Assembly: GCF_000236705.1 (NCBI RefSeq)
Contig: NC_016599.1
Coordinates: forward strand, 2,728,001-2,792,000
DNA length: 64,000 nt
Source of the DNA: Owenweeksia hongkongensis DSM 17368
GTDB lineage: Bacteria; Bacteroidota; Bacteroidia; Flavobacteriales; Schleiferiaceae
Reading direction: 5' to 3'
Shown here: in pieces, positions 37,501 through 45,767 of the stretch
Layout: each line of letters opens with the position of its first letter
Numbering within the stretch: the first letter of the stretch is position 1
Position numbers and translations under genes: made by a program
The notes under the pieces: model-generated
What the model saw: the letters and a program-made list of their open reading frames with translations, nothing else
Told to the model about the DNA's origin: nothing
Database searches by the model: none

Positions 37501-38292
37501 CTATGCTTTGCTGGCCTTTACCGGGCAGCCAATAGCTTTTGTGAAATTGGGGTTTGGTTTTTCTCCTTTTTGCAATGCGGCAATAGCATCCTCCACATAT
37601 TTTACGGTTACATCTTCTGGAGATTTCGCATTATTGTCAATGGTGCCAATGTATTGTACGGTGCGATTTGCATCTAGCAAAAATACGTGAGGCGTTCTCA
37701 CCGCTCCATATTGTGGATATATTTTTTGCCCTTCATCTACCAAGTAGGGAAATGGGAAACCTTTTTCCTTTGCGCGATTTTGCATTACTTTATAGCCTTC
37801 CATTTCGTTTTCCGGACTATTTGGGTTGATAGCAATTACCGGATAACCTTGTGGTGCATAGGTGTTGTGCAACTCGATTAAACGGTCTTCATACATTTTT
37901 GCAAATGGACATTCGTTGCAGGTAAAAGTTACAATGTAGCCTTTGGCATCTTTAAAGTCAGCCAGCGAAACCATTTTGCCATCCACGTTTTTAAGAGAAA
38001 AATCGGTGGCAACCTCGCCCATTTTATAGCCGCCTATTTCTTCCAGAGTTTTGGTTTGCTCCGGGCTTCCTCCTCTTGGTGGTCCTTTTCTTTCACCATG
38101 CGGTGGGTGCCCTTTTTCACCTCCATGTCCATGAGGGCCTTTATGGTCTCCATCTTTTGGTGGGTGTCCTTCGTGATGGCGGCCTTCAGCAGGCTTATTC
38201 TTTTCTTGACTTGCAGTATTTTGTTCTGCTTGATTGTTGCAAGATGCAAGGCCAAATGCCAATGCCGCAACGAGTACGCTCAATCTCTTCAT
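37501..38292 (-). CDS. Thioredoxin-fold (AhpC/TSA-type) lipoprotein with His/Pro/Gly-rich linker
   Basis: 263 aa from ATG 38292. Lipobox GLASCNN, then a linker rich in His, Pro, Gly, Lys (GHPPKDGDHKGPHGHGG) of about 50 residues that could bind metal, then a redoxin domain with TFTCNECPFAKMYEDRL. CxxC is CNEC; the fold resembles thiol-disulfide oxidoreductases and peroxiredoxins. The C-terminus has a Cys-Pro (IGCPVKA). It lies 8 nt downstream of another thioredoxin-fold lipoprotein, suggesting a redox pair at the membrane (inference). Confidence 0.8.
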   Translation of the reverse strand: MKRLSVLVAALAFGLASCNNQAEQNTASQEKNKPAEGRHHEGHPPKDGDHKGPHGHGGEKGHPPHGERKGPPRGGSPEQTKTLEEIGGYKMGEVATDFSLKNVDGKMVSLADFKDAKGYIVTFTCNECPFAKMYEDRLIELHNTYAPQGYPVIAINPNSPENEMEGYKVMQNRAKEKGFPFPYLVDEGQKIYPQYGAVRTPHVFLLDANRTVQYIGTIDNNAKSPEDVTVKYVEDAIAALQKGEKPNPNFTKAIGCPVKASKA

Positions 38293-38300
38293 TTTTAAAT

Positions 38301-38831
38301 TCAATTGGTATTAAAGTGTTTATGTATGGTGTTTTCCAAGTCTTGTAGACTTTCAAAAGAGCGCTCAAAATATTCACGCTTTTCTTTATTAAAAACAATG
38401 GTAAAAGGAATGGCTCCTGACCAGTTTGGGTCTATTTCATCAATCCAGTAATTGGAATCCGGGTCATCTAGCAAAATAACTTTTGAGGTGATATTTTTCC
38501 TCTTTAAGAAAGGCTTGATTTTGCTATCAATGTCTTTTGGAAAATCGAGACTGATATAAATAACCTTAGTTTTTTGATTTCGATTGCTTTTGGCATACTC
38601 CACAAAGTAGGGAAGCTCTTTTACACAAGGAGCGCACCACATAGCCCAAAAGTTTACCATGTAGGTTGTGTCTGAATTTGTGTAAAGCAGGGGTTCTAAA
38701 TCCTCAAAATCATAAATAGGAATTGTATCCGTAATCGGGTAATTCTTCACAGAAATGTTTTCGGGTGCTTGGTTGGTGCAAGCCAGGCAAACCGAAATAA
38801 GAATTAGGTAAATATGAAACCCTTTCATCAT
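38301..38831 (-). CDS. TlpA-like thioredoxin-fold lipoprotein
   Basis: 176 aa. Lipobox VCLACTNQ, active site WAMWCAPCVKELP (CxxC), cis-Pro in AIPFTIVF. TlpA/ResA-type periplasmic thiol oxidoreductase. Followed after 8 nt by the redoxin lipoprotein. Residues IYISLDFPKD are typical of the family. Specific partner unknown. Confidence 0.85.
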   Translation of the reverse strand: MMKGFHIYLILISVCLACTNQAPENISVKNYPITDTIPIYDFEDLEPLLYTNSDTTYMVNFWAMWCAPCVKELPYFVEYAKSNRNQKTKVIYISLDFPKDIDSKIKPFLKRKNITSKVILLDDPDSNYWIDEIDPNWSGAIPFTIVFNKEKREYFERSFESLQDLENTIHKHFNTN

Positions 38832-38918
38832 AGTGTAAGTTCTATTTCTGATAGACCAATTTTTTATGAAGAGGTTTAATATAGATTCTGATTTTGAGGG
38901 AACTTTAAATGGGTATCC

Positions 38919-40181
38919 TTATCGTTTTACAATCCTGCTAAAGCGGAACGAAGCGAAAAATCCCGCTAGTGCGAAAATGGCTAACATCACAAATACCTGC
39001 TGATGTCCAATAATTCCAGGCGAACGGTCTAAAAAATAACCCATCACGGGGCCAACAAAAATATCTGGTGTAAAGCCTATAACAGAAACTACTCCAACAG
39101 CTGTTCCTGTCAAAGCCAAAGGTATTTTAGCTTCATGCAAAACTGCAAAGTACAAAGTGCGCGCAGCATAAGTTCCGGTGGCGGTAATGATGAGTGACAA
39201 GAAAAATAGAAAGTTGAGATTGGCAGAAATGCCACCCGATGCAAAAGCAATAGCACCAATAAGCATGGTTGCAAAACCAACCTTCAGCCAAAGCGAACTT
39301 TTGGTTTTATCGGCTAGTAGACCAATAGTGATACATACAATTGGTCGAAGGTACAATTGAAAAGTTCCGACTTGAGCTGCTTGCACTTCATCAAACAGCA
39401 TGATTTCGCTGGCATAAAGTGAGAAAATATCGGTGAGCTTGTAGCCTACATAGGCGCATAACACTATAATCATCAAAAGCCAAACGGCTGGGAGTCGCAT
39501 CACCATTTTGATATTGGCAAAAGAATGTCTTTTGGATTGGGTTGTGGTGTCGACTTCCTCGTCATCTTTAAGAAAAATGAAAACCAACAGACCAATAAAA
39601 GCGACCAGAAAGGAAGAGAATAACACAACAAATCGAAAGGCTTTCTGGCGCTCGGGTAAGCTGGCCGATTGAATATCTGCAGGTAAAAAGAGTGCGAAAA
39701 TGAAAACCCCAATGGCACCTATAGAGGCGGCTACAAAACCTCTACCTCCTTCCAAAAAGCCAAAAGCGCGCCCTTGATTTGCGGAGCCGCCCCATACGCG
39801 GGTAGCTTTTATCATGGCACCCCAAAATAAAAATATGGTGGTGAAACCCCAGTAGCCGAAAAGCCATTTTAAAATTAGATAAGAGGGAAATGTAGCCATG
39901 AGTAAACCGCCAATGGCTGTGAGAAACAAAGCTGTGGCTATTAATTTTCTAGGGGAAAACTTATCCGCAATAGCGCCACCATATAAATAGGAGAGAAGTG
40001 CCACCACACCATATATGGAAAAGCAGGTGCCCAACTGAAAATTGTTGACCTGAAAAACATCCAGAAATGTAGGCCGGAAAATTCGAGCTAGCACAAAGGG
40101 TAAAATGAAAATGGATTCACCAGCCAGAATGAGCAACACAATGCGGTAAAAAGAAGAAGCCTTGGTTTTTGGTGAGTTCAT
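38919..40181 (-). CDS. MFS transporter
   Basis: 420 aa with about twelve hydrophobic helices and a central cytoplasmic loop (FLKDDEEVDTTTQSKRHS). The loop-2 motif is GGAIADKFSPRKLI, the classical MFS G-x-x-x-D-x-x-G-x-R-x-x equivalent; a second copy is in GLLADKTKSSLW. I start at ATG 40181; a TTG would add three residues. Substrate unknown (some relatives are nitrate- or sugar-phosphate-type). No adjacent regulator. Confidence 0.85.
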   Translation of the reverse strand: MNSPKTKASSFYRIVLLILAGESIFILPFVLARIFRPTFLDVFQVNNFQLGTCFSIYGVVALLSYLYGGAIADKFSPRKLIATALFLTAIGGLLMATFPSYLILKWLFGYWGFTTIFLFWGAMIKATRVWGGSANQGRAFGFLEGGRGFVAASIGAIGVFIFALFLPADIQSASLPERQKAFRFVVLFSSFLVAFIGLLVFIFLKDDEEVDTTTQSKRHSFANIKMVMRLPAVWLLMIIVLCAYVGYKLTDIFSLYASEIMLFDEVQAAQVGTFQLYLRPIVCITIGLLADKTKSSLWLKVGFATMLIGAIAFASGGISANLNFLFFLSLIITATGTYAARTLYFAVLHEAKIPLALTGTAVGVVSVIGFTPDIFVGPVMGYFLDRSPGIIGHQQVFVMLAIFALAGFFASFRFSRIVKR

Positions 40182-40222
40182 TTTTATCAAGGTTATTGAG
40201 AGGGAAGTGCAAATAGAATGGA

Positions 40223-40783
40223 CTAATTTTTTAAACCTCCTATTTCAATGAGTTGTTTTTGAATTCTGATAGCCCATTTTTCCTGATTGATGTAATTGGT
40301 TCCTAGCTCAGTGTCCTCTTCATACTGCACTTGATAATCATAGTACTCTTTATATATTTGGTCATATAGCTCGGAAGCTTTTGCTGCTGTAATAAATGAT
40401 TCTTCAAAGAGTATCAGATTCAGTTTTCGGGCATATAACTCAGCAATATCGAAGTGTAGTTGCTCATGAGCCAAAACATCGTCATCTACTTTTTCGGGGA
40501 AGTAAAATGAGGAATCACACTGAAACTCAGCAAAAGCCTTATAGGTGGATTTCCCATTCCAAATATGTGTCTTAACAGAACTCATTGAAATTCCGCAATA
40601 TGTTACAGCAGCAACGTCCCAATTTTTAGTAGGTGCTTTAAAATCAGTCCACGTGAGTTTTTTATTGGCATCCCAGTTTAATGATTGGGAGTGTCCAATG
40701 TTTGAAAGGAAAGCAAAGATGATAAGGGAAACCATCTTAAGGTAAGAAGTCCAGAATAAACTACGGAGTGGATGAAAGGTCAT
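40223..40783 (-). CDS. DUF922-like secreted protein with HExxH
   Basis: 186 aa. Hydrophobic N-terminal segment (MVSLIIFAFLSNIGHSQ, an alternative closer start), then the DUF922 signature AVTYCGISM...AEFQCDSSFYFPEKVDDDVLAHEQLHFDIAELYARKL, with the HExxH zinc motif HEQLH. The family is predicted to be secreted Zn-dependent protease. Single gene, its product probably periplasmic. Confidence 0.78.
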   Translation of the reverse strand: MTFHPLRSLFWTSYLKMVSLIIFAFLSNIGHSQSLNWDANKKLTWTDFKAPTKNWDVAAVTYCGISMSSVKTHIWNGKSTYKAFAEFQCDSSFYFPEKVDDDVLAHEQLHFDIAELYARKLNLILFEESFITAAKASELYDQIYKEYYDYQVQYEEDTELGTNYINQEKWAIRIQKQLIEIGGLKN

Positions 40784-40859
40784 TGCTATCGGGTTATTTA
40801 CTCACTTCTGAAATTCCAAAGCAAACAATACGCTGGCAATATACAATGGTCGAATTTTA

Positions 40860-41357
40860 TTAAATACTTAATAATTGTTGCACATGCATTAAGTTAGGAT
40901 TACTAGTAATTTCCACAAAATACTCGATTTGCCATTTTTGGGTTTTTTCGGCTTGTTTGCTGGTAGGGGCGTCCCAAGGTGGGTACACCCGGAAACCTCT
41001 TTTGCCATCTTTGGCGTGCGTTGCCACTATTCCTTTTTCAATGAGAATTGATTTTGGGACTATAAATTGACCACGCTTGGTTTCGCTGGTTACGCTTATA
41101 ATGTAAAAATCAAAAGGGTCATTTTCATGCAAAGGCTCAGTAATACCTTCAATATTTCGTTTCCAAAAGGTAACAAATTGCCCGGCTTTCTTTGGGGTTA
41201 CTTTAGCACTTCGGTAAACTATGCTTTGCCCATTGAGCTTAAATCTGCAAGCATCATATTCCTTGCTTTCGGGTTCGTTTGCAAACGCAGAAACCTCAAA
41301 TGAACTCTTGTCGAAGAGTACATTTAAGATTTCTGGTAAGGGAGTATTTGTATTTAG
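40860..41357 (-). pseudogene. MepB family gene lacking a recognisable start codon
   Basis: The frame reads as a full MepB-like protein of about 165 residues: CTA AAT ACA ... LPEILNVLFDKSSFEV...ESKEYDACRFKLNGQSIVYRSAKVTPKKAGQFVTFWKR...GITEPLHENDPFDFYIISV. MepB is a partner of the staphylococcal MepA efflux region, of unknown role; homologues are common in Bacteroidota. A TAA lies 33 nt upstream and no ATG, GTG or TTG lies between it and residue 75; the first is a TTG at 41132. CTA occupies the likely start position, so a lost start or rare initiation is implied. Sequence error is possible. Confidence 0.6.
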
Positions 41358-41482
41358 AGAGGGGATTGGTATCGTGGTTTATATCGCGTGCTGGCGGTTT
41401 GTAATTCTATATACAACATGTTCCTAATTGGAGGGACATTTACGGGCAAGGTACAAATATGAACCTCTAAGCCATTCTTATT

Positions 41483-42256
41483 CTAATACCCGTTCCTTAG
41501 GTTTTCGGCAAAGCTGTTGGGCAGAATACTGTTTTCTACCGCCTTGGCAGCTTTCTCAATGTCGTATATAAATTTTACTATTTCTACCGAAACGCTATTC
41601 TTACTTGTGATGGAAGCGTTTTCGTCAATCTCCAAAATGACATAGCTGCCCCGAGTATCATTGTCCTTGGGTTTACCCACTGAGCCCAGATTTACAGCAT
41701 GCCTGAAATATGGATTTTCCTCATCCCCGGAATTCAAAATTCTATGATAGGGCTTGTGGGTATGTCCAAAACAAAGAATGTCTGCATCGGCATCTTCCAT
41801 CATCCGGATCATGCTTTGCTCGTCTTTGTCCTCCAGTAGATATTCACTTATATCTATGGGACTACCGTGTACCAACAGCAAATTCAAGCGATCATCATTA
41901 AGCTGAAACTCAACTTTTATGTGAGCTGGAAGTGTACGCAGATACGTGCGGTTTTTATCGGAAAGTGCATCCACAGTAAAAGCTGCTGAAATGGCGCCAT
42001 TGGTCATCTGGCCATCGGCATTTAGTACAGGGCTAGAATCTTTGCTTTTTCTACTAATGTAAAAATCATGATTGCCGGCAATAGTGGGTATTCTCCTTTT
42101 GCGGATTTCGTCAATTACCTCGTTTGGCCAAATGTTGTAGCTCACCAAGTCGCCAAGGCAATAAATAGCATCGTATTCCCTTTTGTCGATATCTTCAAAA
42201 AAAGCCTCCAATCCCGGTAGGTTGGCGTGAATGTCACTAAACAAAACGATTTTCAT
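41483..42256 (-). CDS. Calcineurin-like metallophosphoesterase
   Basis: 257 aa. All metallophosphatase motifs: DIHANL (metal site 1), GDLVSYN, GNHDF, HGSP and GHTHKPY. Cytoplasmic. Likely a YfcE/MJ0936-type phosphodiesterase or related nucleotide phosphatase; substrate unknown. It starts 18 nt after the stop of the DUF6428 gene and may be in the ArsR unit. Confidence 0.88.
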   Translation of the reverse strand: MKIVLFSDIHANLPGLEAFFEDIDKREYDAIYCLGDLVSYNIWPNEVIDEIRKRRIPTIAGNHDFYISRKSKDSSPVLNADGQMTNGAISAAFTVDALSDKNRTYLRTLPAHIKVEFQLNDDRLNLLLVHGSPIDISEYLLEDKDEQSMIRMMEDADADILCFGHTHKPYHRILNSGDEENPYFRHAVNLGSVGKPKDNDTRGSYVILEIDENASITSKNSVSVEIVKFIYDIEKAAKAVENSILPNSFAENLRNGY

Positions 42257-42274
42257 AACCCTGTACTTTTGAGA

Positions 42275-42742
42275 TTAGCAGCAACCACCTCCAGGTGTGC
42301 AGCTATTGGCAGCTTGTATTTCTGAAAGTTGCTTTTTTGGTTTCTCAGCAGGAATACCACATTGGTCTTTTGCTAGGCAATCCGTTTGTTTGGTGGTCAA
42401 TAAGAAGTGGGTTCCGTCAAAGTCGAGACCGAATTTGCCGATGGTGTCACCTTGGTATTCTACTTCAATTTCTAAATCACCAATTCCAAGTGCTTTTTCC
42501 GAAAGCTCAATAATGCTCACAAGCTTCTCTGGGTGCAATCTGTGGTCATAGTCATTTGCGTTCCAAAGCTGAAAGTTCACCACTTCTTCATTGCGAACGG
42601 TTCCGCCACAATCAATAAAGTGCTTAGTGATTTTCCCCACTTCCGTTACGTGAAAATGGCTTGGTACCAACTCTCCATTTGGCAATTGAAAAGAGATGGT
42701 TTCTAATTGATTAAGCTTGTTTTTTACCTCTGATAACTTCAT
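42275..42742 (-). CDS. DUF6428-type Cys-tailed protein
   Basis: 155 aa cytoplasmic protein. Body: KLSEVKNKLNQL...GELVPSHFHVTEVGKITKHFIDCGG...VNFQLW, DLEIEVEYQGDTIGKFGLDF. The C-terminus ends NSCTPGGGCC, a Cys cluster that matches the terminal CC of the upstream ArsR protein. It resembles proteins I know as DUF6428 placed beside arsR genes. Thiol binding of arsenite or another metal is inferred. A candidate ArsR site lies 15 nt upstream. Confidence 0.65.
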   Translation of the reverse strand: MKLSEVKNKLNQLETISFQLPNGELVPSHFHVTEVGKITKHFIDCGGTVRNEEVVNFQLWNANDYDHRLHPEKLVSIIELSEKALGIGDLEIEVEYQGDTIGKFGLDFDGTHFLLTTKQTDCLAKDQCGIPAEKPKKQLSEIQAANSCTPGGGCC

Positions 42743-42756
42743 CTTATTATTTGTTT

Positions 42757-42777
42757 ATTGCGATTATACGATTATTG
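42757..42777. promoter_or_regulatory. Candidate ArsR operator upstream of the DUF6428 gene
   Basis: Plus strand begins ATTGCGATTATACGATTA and ends TTG. 17 of 21 positions match the site at 43138, beside the arsR gene. The shared pattern is ATTGCRATWTWACGATTA. Confidence 0.5.
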
Positions 42778-42790
42778 AATTCAAATTTTT

Positions 42791-43120
42791 TTAGCAGCAA
42801 CTTGTTTTAGAAACGTCTTGATCTAAAAACTGGGACATAACACTTTTCATGGCTGTCCAATTTTCAGAATCTATACAATAGCAAACGCTCGTTCCTTCTA
42901 CATTTCCCTTTATCAGACCTAAGTTTTTTAGTTCCTTAAGGTGTTGCGAAATAGTGGGCTGTGCTAGCCCGATTTCGTTTACCAAATCACCACATACGCA
43001 GCTGTTTATTTTAAACAAGTGCTGCAAGATGGCTACTCTGGCCGGATGCCCGAATACCTTGGCGAACAAAGAAACTTTGTTTTGCTCATCTGTAAACATC
43101 TCCGTTTTAGCTAATCCCAT
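42791..43120 (-). CDS. ArsR/SmtB family metalloregulator
   Basis: 109 aa winged-helix repressor. Segment NSCVCGDLVNEIGLAQPTISQHLKELKNLGLI contains the metal-binding CxC of the ArsR/As(III) type in helix 4 and the HTH. C-terminus ends KTSCC, another thiol pair. It begins the unit arsR-DUF6428-phosphoesterase. No arsB or arsC in the window, so the metal may be arsenite, but this is inferred. Confidence 0.9.
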   Translation of the reverse strand: MGLAKTEMFTDEQNKVSLFAKVFGHPARVAILQHLFKINSCVCGDLVNEIGLAQPTISQHLKELKNLGLIKGNVEGTSVCYCIDSENWTAMKSVMSQFLDQDVSKTSCC

Positions 43121-43137
43121 TTTTGATTCATTAATTC

Positions 43138-43158
43138 ATTGCAATATTACGATTAATG
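43138..43158. promoter_or_regulatory. Candidate ArsR operator at the arsR promoter
   Basis: The plus strand reads ATTGCAATATTACGATTA then ATG. An imperfect 16-bp dyad (ATTGCAAT ATTACGAT) is included. It lies 18 nt before the arsR ATG at 43120. Confidence 0.5.
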
Positions 43159-43284
43159 TTTTAGCTAGCAAGATTATTTGTCAAAAAGAAAGAGTGCATT
43201 TTGATTTCCATTCCAATCAAAGAGTGCCCCAAACGAAAGTAACTATTCCAACAACTGAAGGACTGGTGCCTAATTAAAATCCGC

Positions 43285-44025
43285 TTACATAAACCTATTT
43301 AAGAATGATGTGAATTTAGCCGAGCCAGGATAGCACACTTTCTTACCTCTTTTAATACTCTTCTCTACTGCGTTTACTACATCTTCGGGCGAAGAGGTTA
43401 GATATTTTTTAAAGAAAGCCGTGTTAAATATATCGGGCTGATCTGTTTCTTCAGCTTGTTTTAATAGCGGTGTGTTTACAGCCGGTGGGCAAACAAGTAG
43501 GATTCTGACTTTGGACTTTTTGTTTTCCTCTATTAGCACTTTAGTGTAAAAGTTATTGGCACTTTTAGTAGCTCCGTAAGCACCAAACTTTGGTGTAACC
43601 AGCATGCCTGCAGTAGAACCATAAATAATTACATCACCACTATTCCTTTTTAGCATAGCAGGCACTACCGTTTGGCAGATATTCACCATTCCGGTATAGT
43701 TGATAAGCATCAGCCTATTAATATGCTCTGCACTTAAATCTTTCAATAATCCAGCTGGCATTATTGCAGCGCAATTAAATAAACGATCAATAGGGCCTAA
43801 ATCAGCAATGACTTTGCGAATGACTTCTCTTACCAAATCAATATTGGTTACATCACAATAATAGGTGTGAATGTTTTTTGATCGAGCAGCAGTTTCTTCC
43901 AAACCTTCTTTGTTTACATCTAAGATGGCAACTCGGGCACCTTGCTGAGCCATTTGAGTGGCGTGTAGTTGACCCATACCGCTTGCTCCACCAGAGATAA
44001 GGACTACTTTGTCTTTAAAATCCAT
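43285..44025 (-). CDS. SDR family oxidoreductase
   Basis: 246 aa. Rossmann motif GGASGMGQ, NAG-equivalent NCAAIM, active site Ser/Tyr-Lys in YGSTAGML...YGATKSANN. Substrate unknown. It follows the DUF4334 gene by 10 nt and forms a two-gene unit with it, served by the promoter and candidate Crp/Fnr-type site near 44.7 kb. Lys-rich C-terminus (KRGKKVCYPGSAKF). Confidence 0.88.
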   Translation of the reverse strand: MDFKDKVVLISGGASGMGQLHATQMAQQGARVAILDVNKEGLEETAARSKNIHTYYCDVTNIDLVREVIRKVIADLGPIDRLFNCAAIMPAGLLKDLSAEHINRLMLINYTGMVNICQTVVPAMLKRNSGDVIIYGSTAGMLVTPKFGAYGATKSANNFYTKVLIEENKKSKVRILLVCPPAVNTPLLKQAEETDQPDIFNTAFFKKYLTSSPEDVVNAVEKSIKRGKKVCYPGSAKFTSFLNRFM

Positions 44026-44035
44026 ACTAAATACG

Positions 44036-44620
44036 TTAAAAGTTTAGGTTAAAGTTGGTTTGATCGTCTCGCTCCAAAACAAAGGCATAAGGGAAATTGG
44101 GAGAATCACCTTTTTTATCCATCAGTCCTAAAACCGTATTCTCATCAATTTTCACAAAATGGTCATTTATTGGTTTTGCATCATATGCCATTGTTGCTGT
44201 TGCTTTTCCTCTGTATTCAATCATTCTTAGTCTGGCGCCAGATTTTTTTGTTTGCACAAATGGTCTGGCCAATGACATTAAGATTCCTAAAACTTTATTT
44301 TTCGGAACAGCAATGTCCATCGGAAGATTCTTCGGGTTTACAGCGTATAATTGAGTCTTGTTTTTGGCAAAGAAAACTAAAGGGTGTACCTCTTCAGGAG
44401 AAACAAATACTTTTCCGTACCAGCCAGAAGGAACCAACATTCCGTCTAGAGAATGGCCTGTTTCAATTTCATAACCTTTCCAGCGCCCTTTCATAAAATC
44501 CAAACTTACAGGCTCTAGTTGATCATAAATTCTAATGACATCTGAAACGTCTCCTTTTTTATTAGAAAGCAACTCGTTTAAAAGCTCTTTATTGACTTTC
44601 TTTTCAATATCTATATTCAT
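44036..44620 (-). CDS. GXWXG/DUF4334 domain protein
   Basis: 194 aa. GXWXG motif is present as GRWKGYEIETGHSLDGML (around 45-62), and the C-terminal DUF4334 block is ARLRMIEYRGKATATMAYDAKPINDHFVKIDENTVLGLMDKK. Such proteins sit beside SDR or lipid-related genes and their function is unknown. First gene of the pair with the SDR; activated, by inference, by the neighbouring Crp/Fnr regulator. Confidence 0.75.
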   Translation of the reverse strand: MNIDIEKKVNKELLNELLSNKKGDVSDVIRIYDQLEPVSLDFMKGRWKGYEIETGHSLDGMLVPSGWYGKVFVSPEEVHPLVFFAKNKTQLYAVNPKNLPMDIAVPKNKVLGILMSLARPFVQTKKSGARLRMIEYRGKATATMAYDAKPINDHFVKIDENTVLGLMDKKGDSPNFPYAFVLERDDQTNFNLNF

Positions 44621-44669
44621 CGCATGCTATTTTAATTATTCATATTTTATTGAGTAATTAACTCTAATA

Positions 44670-44677
44670 CAAAGGTA
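44670..44677 (-). promoter_or_regulatory. -7 box of the DUF4334-SDR unit
   Basis: TACCTTTG on the minus strand is a perfect TAnnTTTG match, about 50 nt before the ATG. Confidence 0.5.
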
Positions 44678-44700
44678 TAGTGTCATAAGGCTTGGCTAGC

Positions 44701-44714
44701 GCACCATTTAGTGC
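44701..44714 (-). promoter_or_regulatory. Candidate Crp/Fnr operator at the DUF4334-SDR promoter
   Basis: GCACCATTTAGTGC, flanked in gene direction by CTTTTGCAC. Its centre is 37.5 nt from the downstream edge of the -7 box, so near -41.5 from the likely transcription start (class II activator position). Confidence 0.55.
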
Positions 44715-44779
44715 AAAAGTCTATTTGCGCTTTGGGAAAAACTTGGATGGATGTTTTTGCAGCCACTGCCAAAGGCTAA

Positions 44780-44830
44780 AAAGAAAAAAGAGCGATCAAA
44801 AACTCACTTCTGATCGCTCCTTTATTTTTT
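44780..44830 (-). terminator. Terminator after the SDR gene at 44888
   Basis: Stem GAGCGATCA / TGATCGCTC around a 12-nt loop; T-rich on both sides, and on the minus strand followed by CTTTTTTCTTTTT. Separates the upstream SDR from the DUF4334 unit. Confidence 0.75.
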
Positions 44831-44887
44831 AATGAATTACCGAAGGTTATTGTCTCGAAAAGTTAACCTTGATACGAATGCATTTTA

Positions 44888-45637
44888 TTAAACAGCTGTA
44901 TATCCACCATCAATAAGATAATAGCCACCTGTTATAAAAGACGATTTTTCAGAACTTAAGAATAAAACAAGTTCTGCTACTTCCTCAGCTTTACCTAATC
45001 TATTCATGGGGTGTTTCGCTTTTAGGGCTTCCAGCATTTCAGGGCTGGCCATACTTAATAGAGGAGTATCAATGTATCCTGGTCCTACAGCATTACAACG
45101 AATGTTTTTTTGTGCATATTCTACACCTATGTTTTTTGTTAAACCCACCACTGCATGTTTGGTAGTGGTATATGCAGACGACATTGGTGCAGCAGCCATT
45201 CCGTGGATAGAAGCCATATTAACAATAACACCTCCGCCATTTTTCTCCATCTGTTCCAGCTGATACTTGCAGTTTAAAAACACGCCATTCAAATTAATAG
45301 CGACTACTTTATTCCAAGAATCTACTGAATATTGACCGGTTAAATTCTGTTCTCCCCCAATTCCAGCATTGTTACAAGCAATATCTAATTGGCCATATTT
45401 CGCTACTGTGTTTTTAATCAAATTTTGAACATCTTCCTCTTTAGAAACATCGCCTCCAATAAAAAAAGCTTCTCCTCCTTCAGATTTTATTTGATCAACA
45501 ACGAGTTGTCCGTTTTCTGGGTTAATGTCATTTACAATTACTTTGGCGCCTTCTTTAGCATACAAAGTTGCTACAGCTTTTCCTATTCCAGATCCAGCTC
45601 CTGTTACCAATGCTACTTTATTTTCTAACTGACTCAT
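44888..45637 (-). CDS. SDR family oxidoreductase (classical, FabG-like)
   Basis: 249 aa. TGAGSGIGKAVA cofactor motif, NNAGIGG, MASIHGM (Ser) and YTTTKHAV (Tyr-x-x-x-Lys), C-terminal GGYYLIDGGYTAV. All catalytic residues present. Could be a 3-oxoacyl or alcohol dehydrogenase. Own promoter with a palindromic site (45745-45758) and own terminator, so it forms a separate unit from the DUF4334-SDR pair although both seem to answer to the same regulator. Confidence 0.9.
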   Translation of the reverse strand: MSQLENKVALVTGAGSGIGKAVATLYAKEGAKVIVNDINPENGQLVVDQIKSEGGEAFFIGGDVSKEEDVQNLIKNTVAKYGQLDIACNNAGIGGEQNLTGQYSVDSWNKVVAINLNGVFLNCKYQLEQMEKNGGGVIVNMASIHGMAAAPMSSAYTTTKHAVVGLTKNIGVEYAQKNIRCNAVGPGYIDTPLLSMASPEMLEALKAKHPMNRLGKAEEVAELVLFLSSEKSSFITGGYYLIDGGYTAV

Positions 45638-45714
45638 ACTATATAATTTTATGGGTTAAATTTTATTTAGAAGAAATCTCACTGTAAAACCAGTTACAGC
45701 AGGAATTTCTGATA

Positions 45715-45722
45715 TAAAGGTA
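45715..45722 (-). promoter_or_regulatory. -7 box of the SDR gene
   Basis: TACCTTTA on the minus strand, one mismatch from TAnnTTTG. It sits at the same distance from the palindrome as in the paired promoter at 44.7 kb. Confidence 0.45.
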
Positions 45723-45744
45723 GGATGACTTAATCAAGAAAAAC

Positions 45745-45758
45745 GCACCATATGGTGC
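45745..45758 (-). promoter_or_regulatory. Candidate Crp/Fnr operator (perfect palindrome) at the SDR promoter
   Basis: GCACCATATGGTGC is self-complementary and is followed on the plus strand by AAAAGACC; the 44701 site has AAAAGTC in the same place. Centre lies 36.5 nt from the -7 box edge. Confidence 0.6.
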
Positions 45759-45767
45759 AAAAGACCA

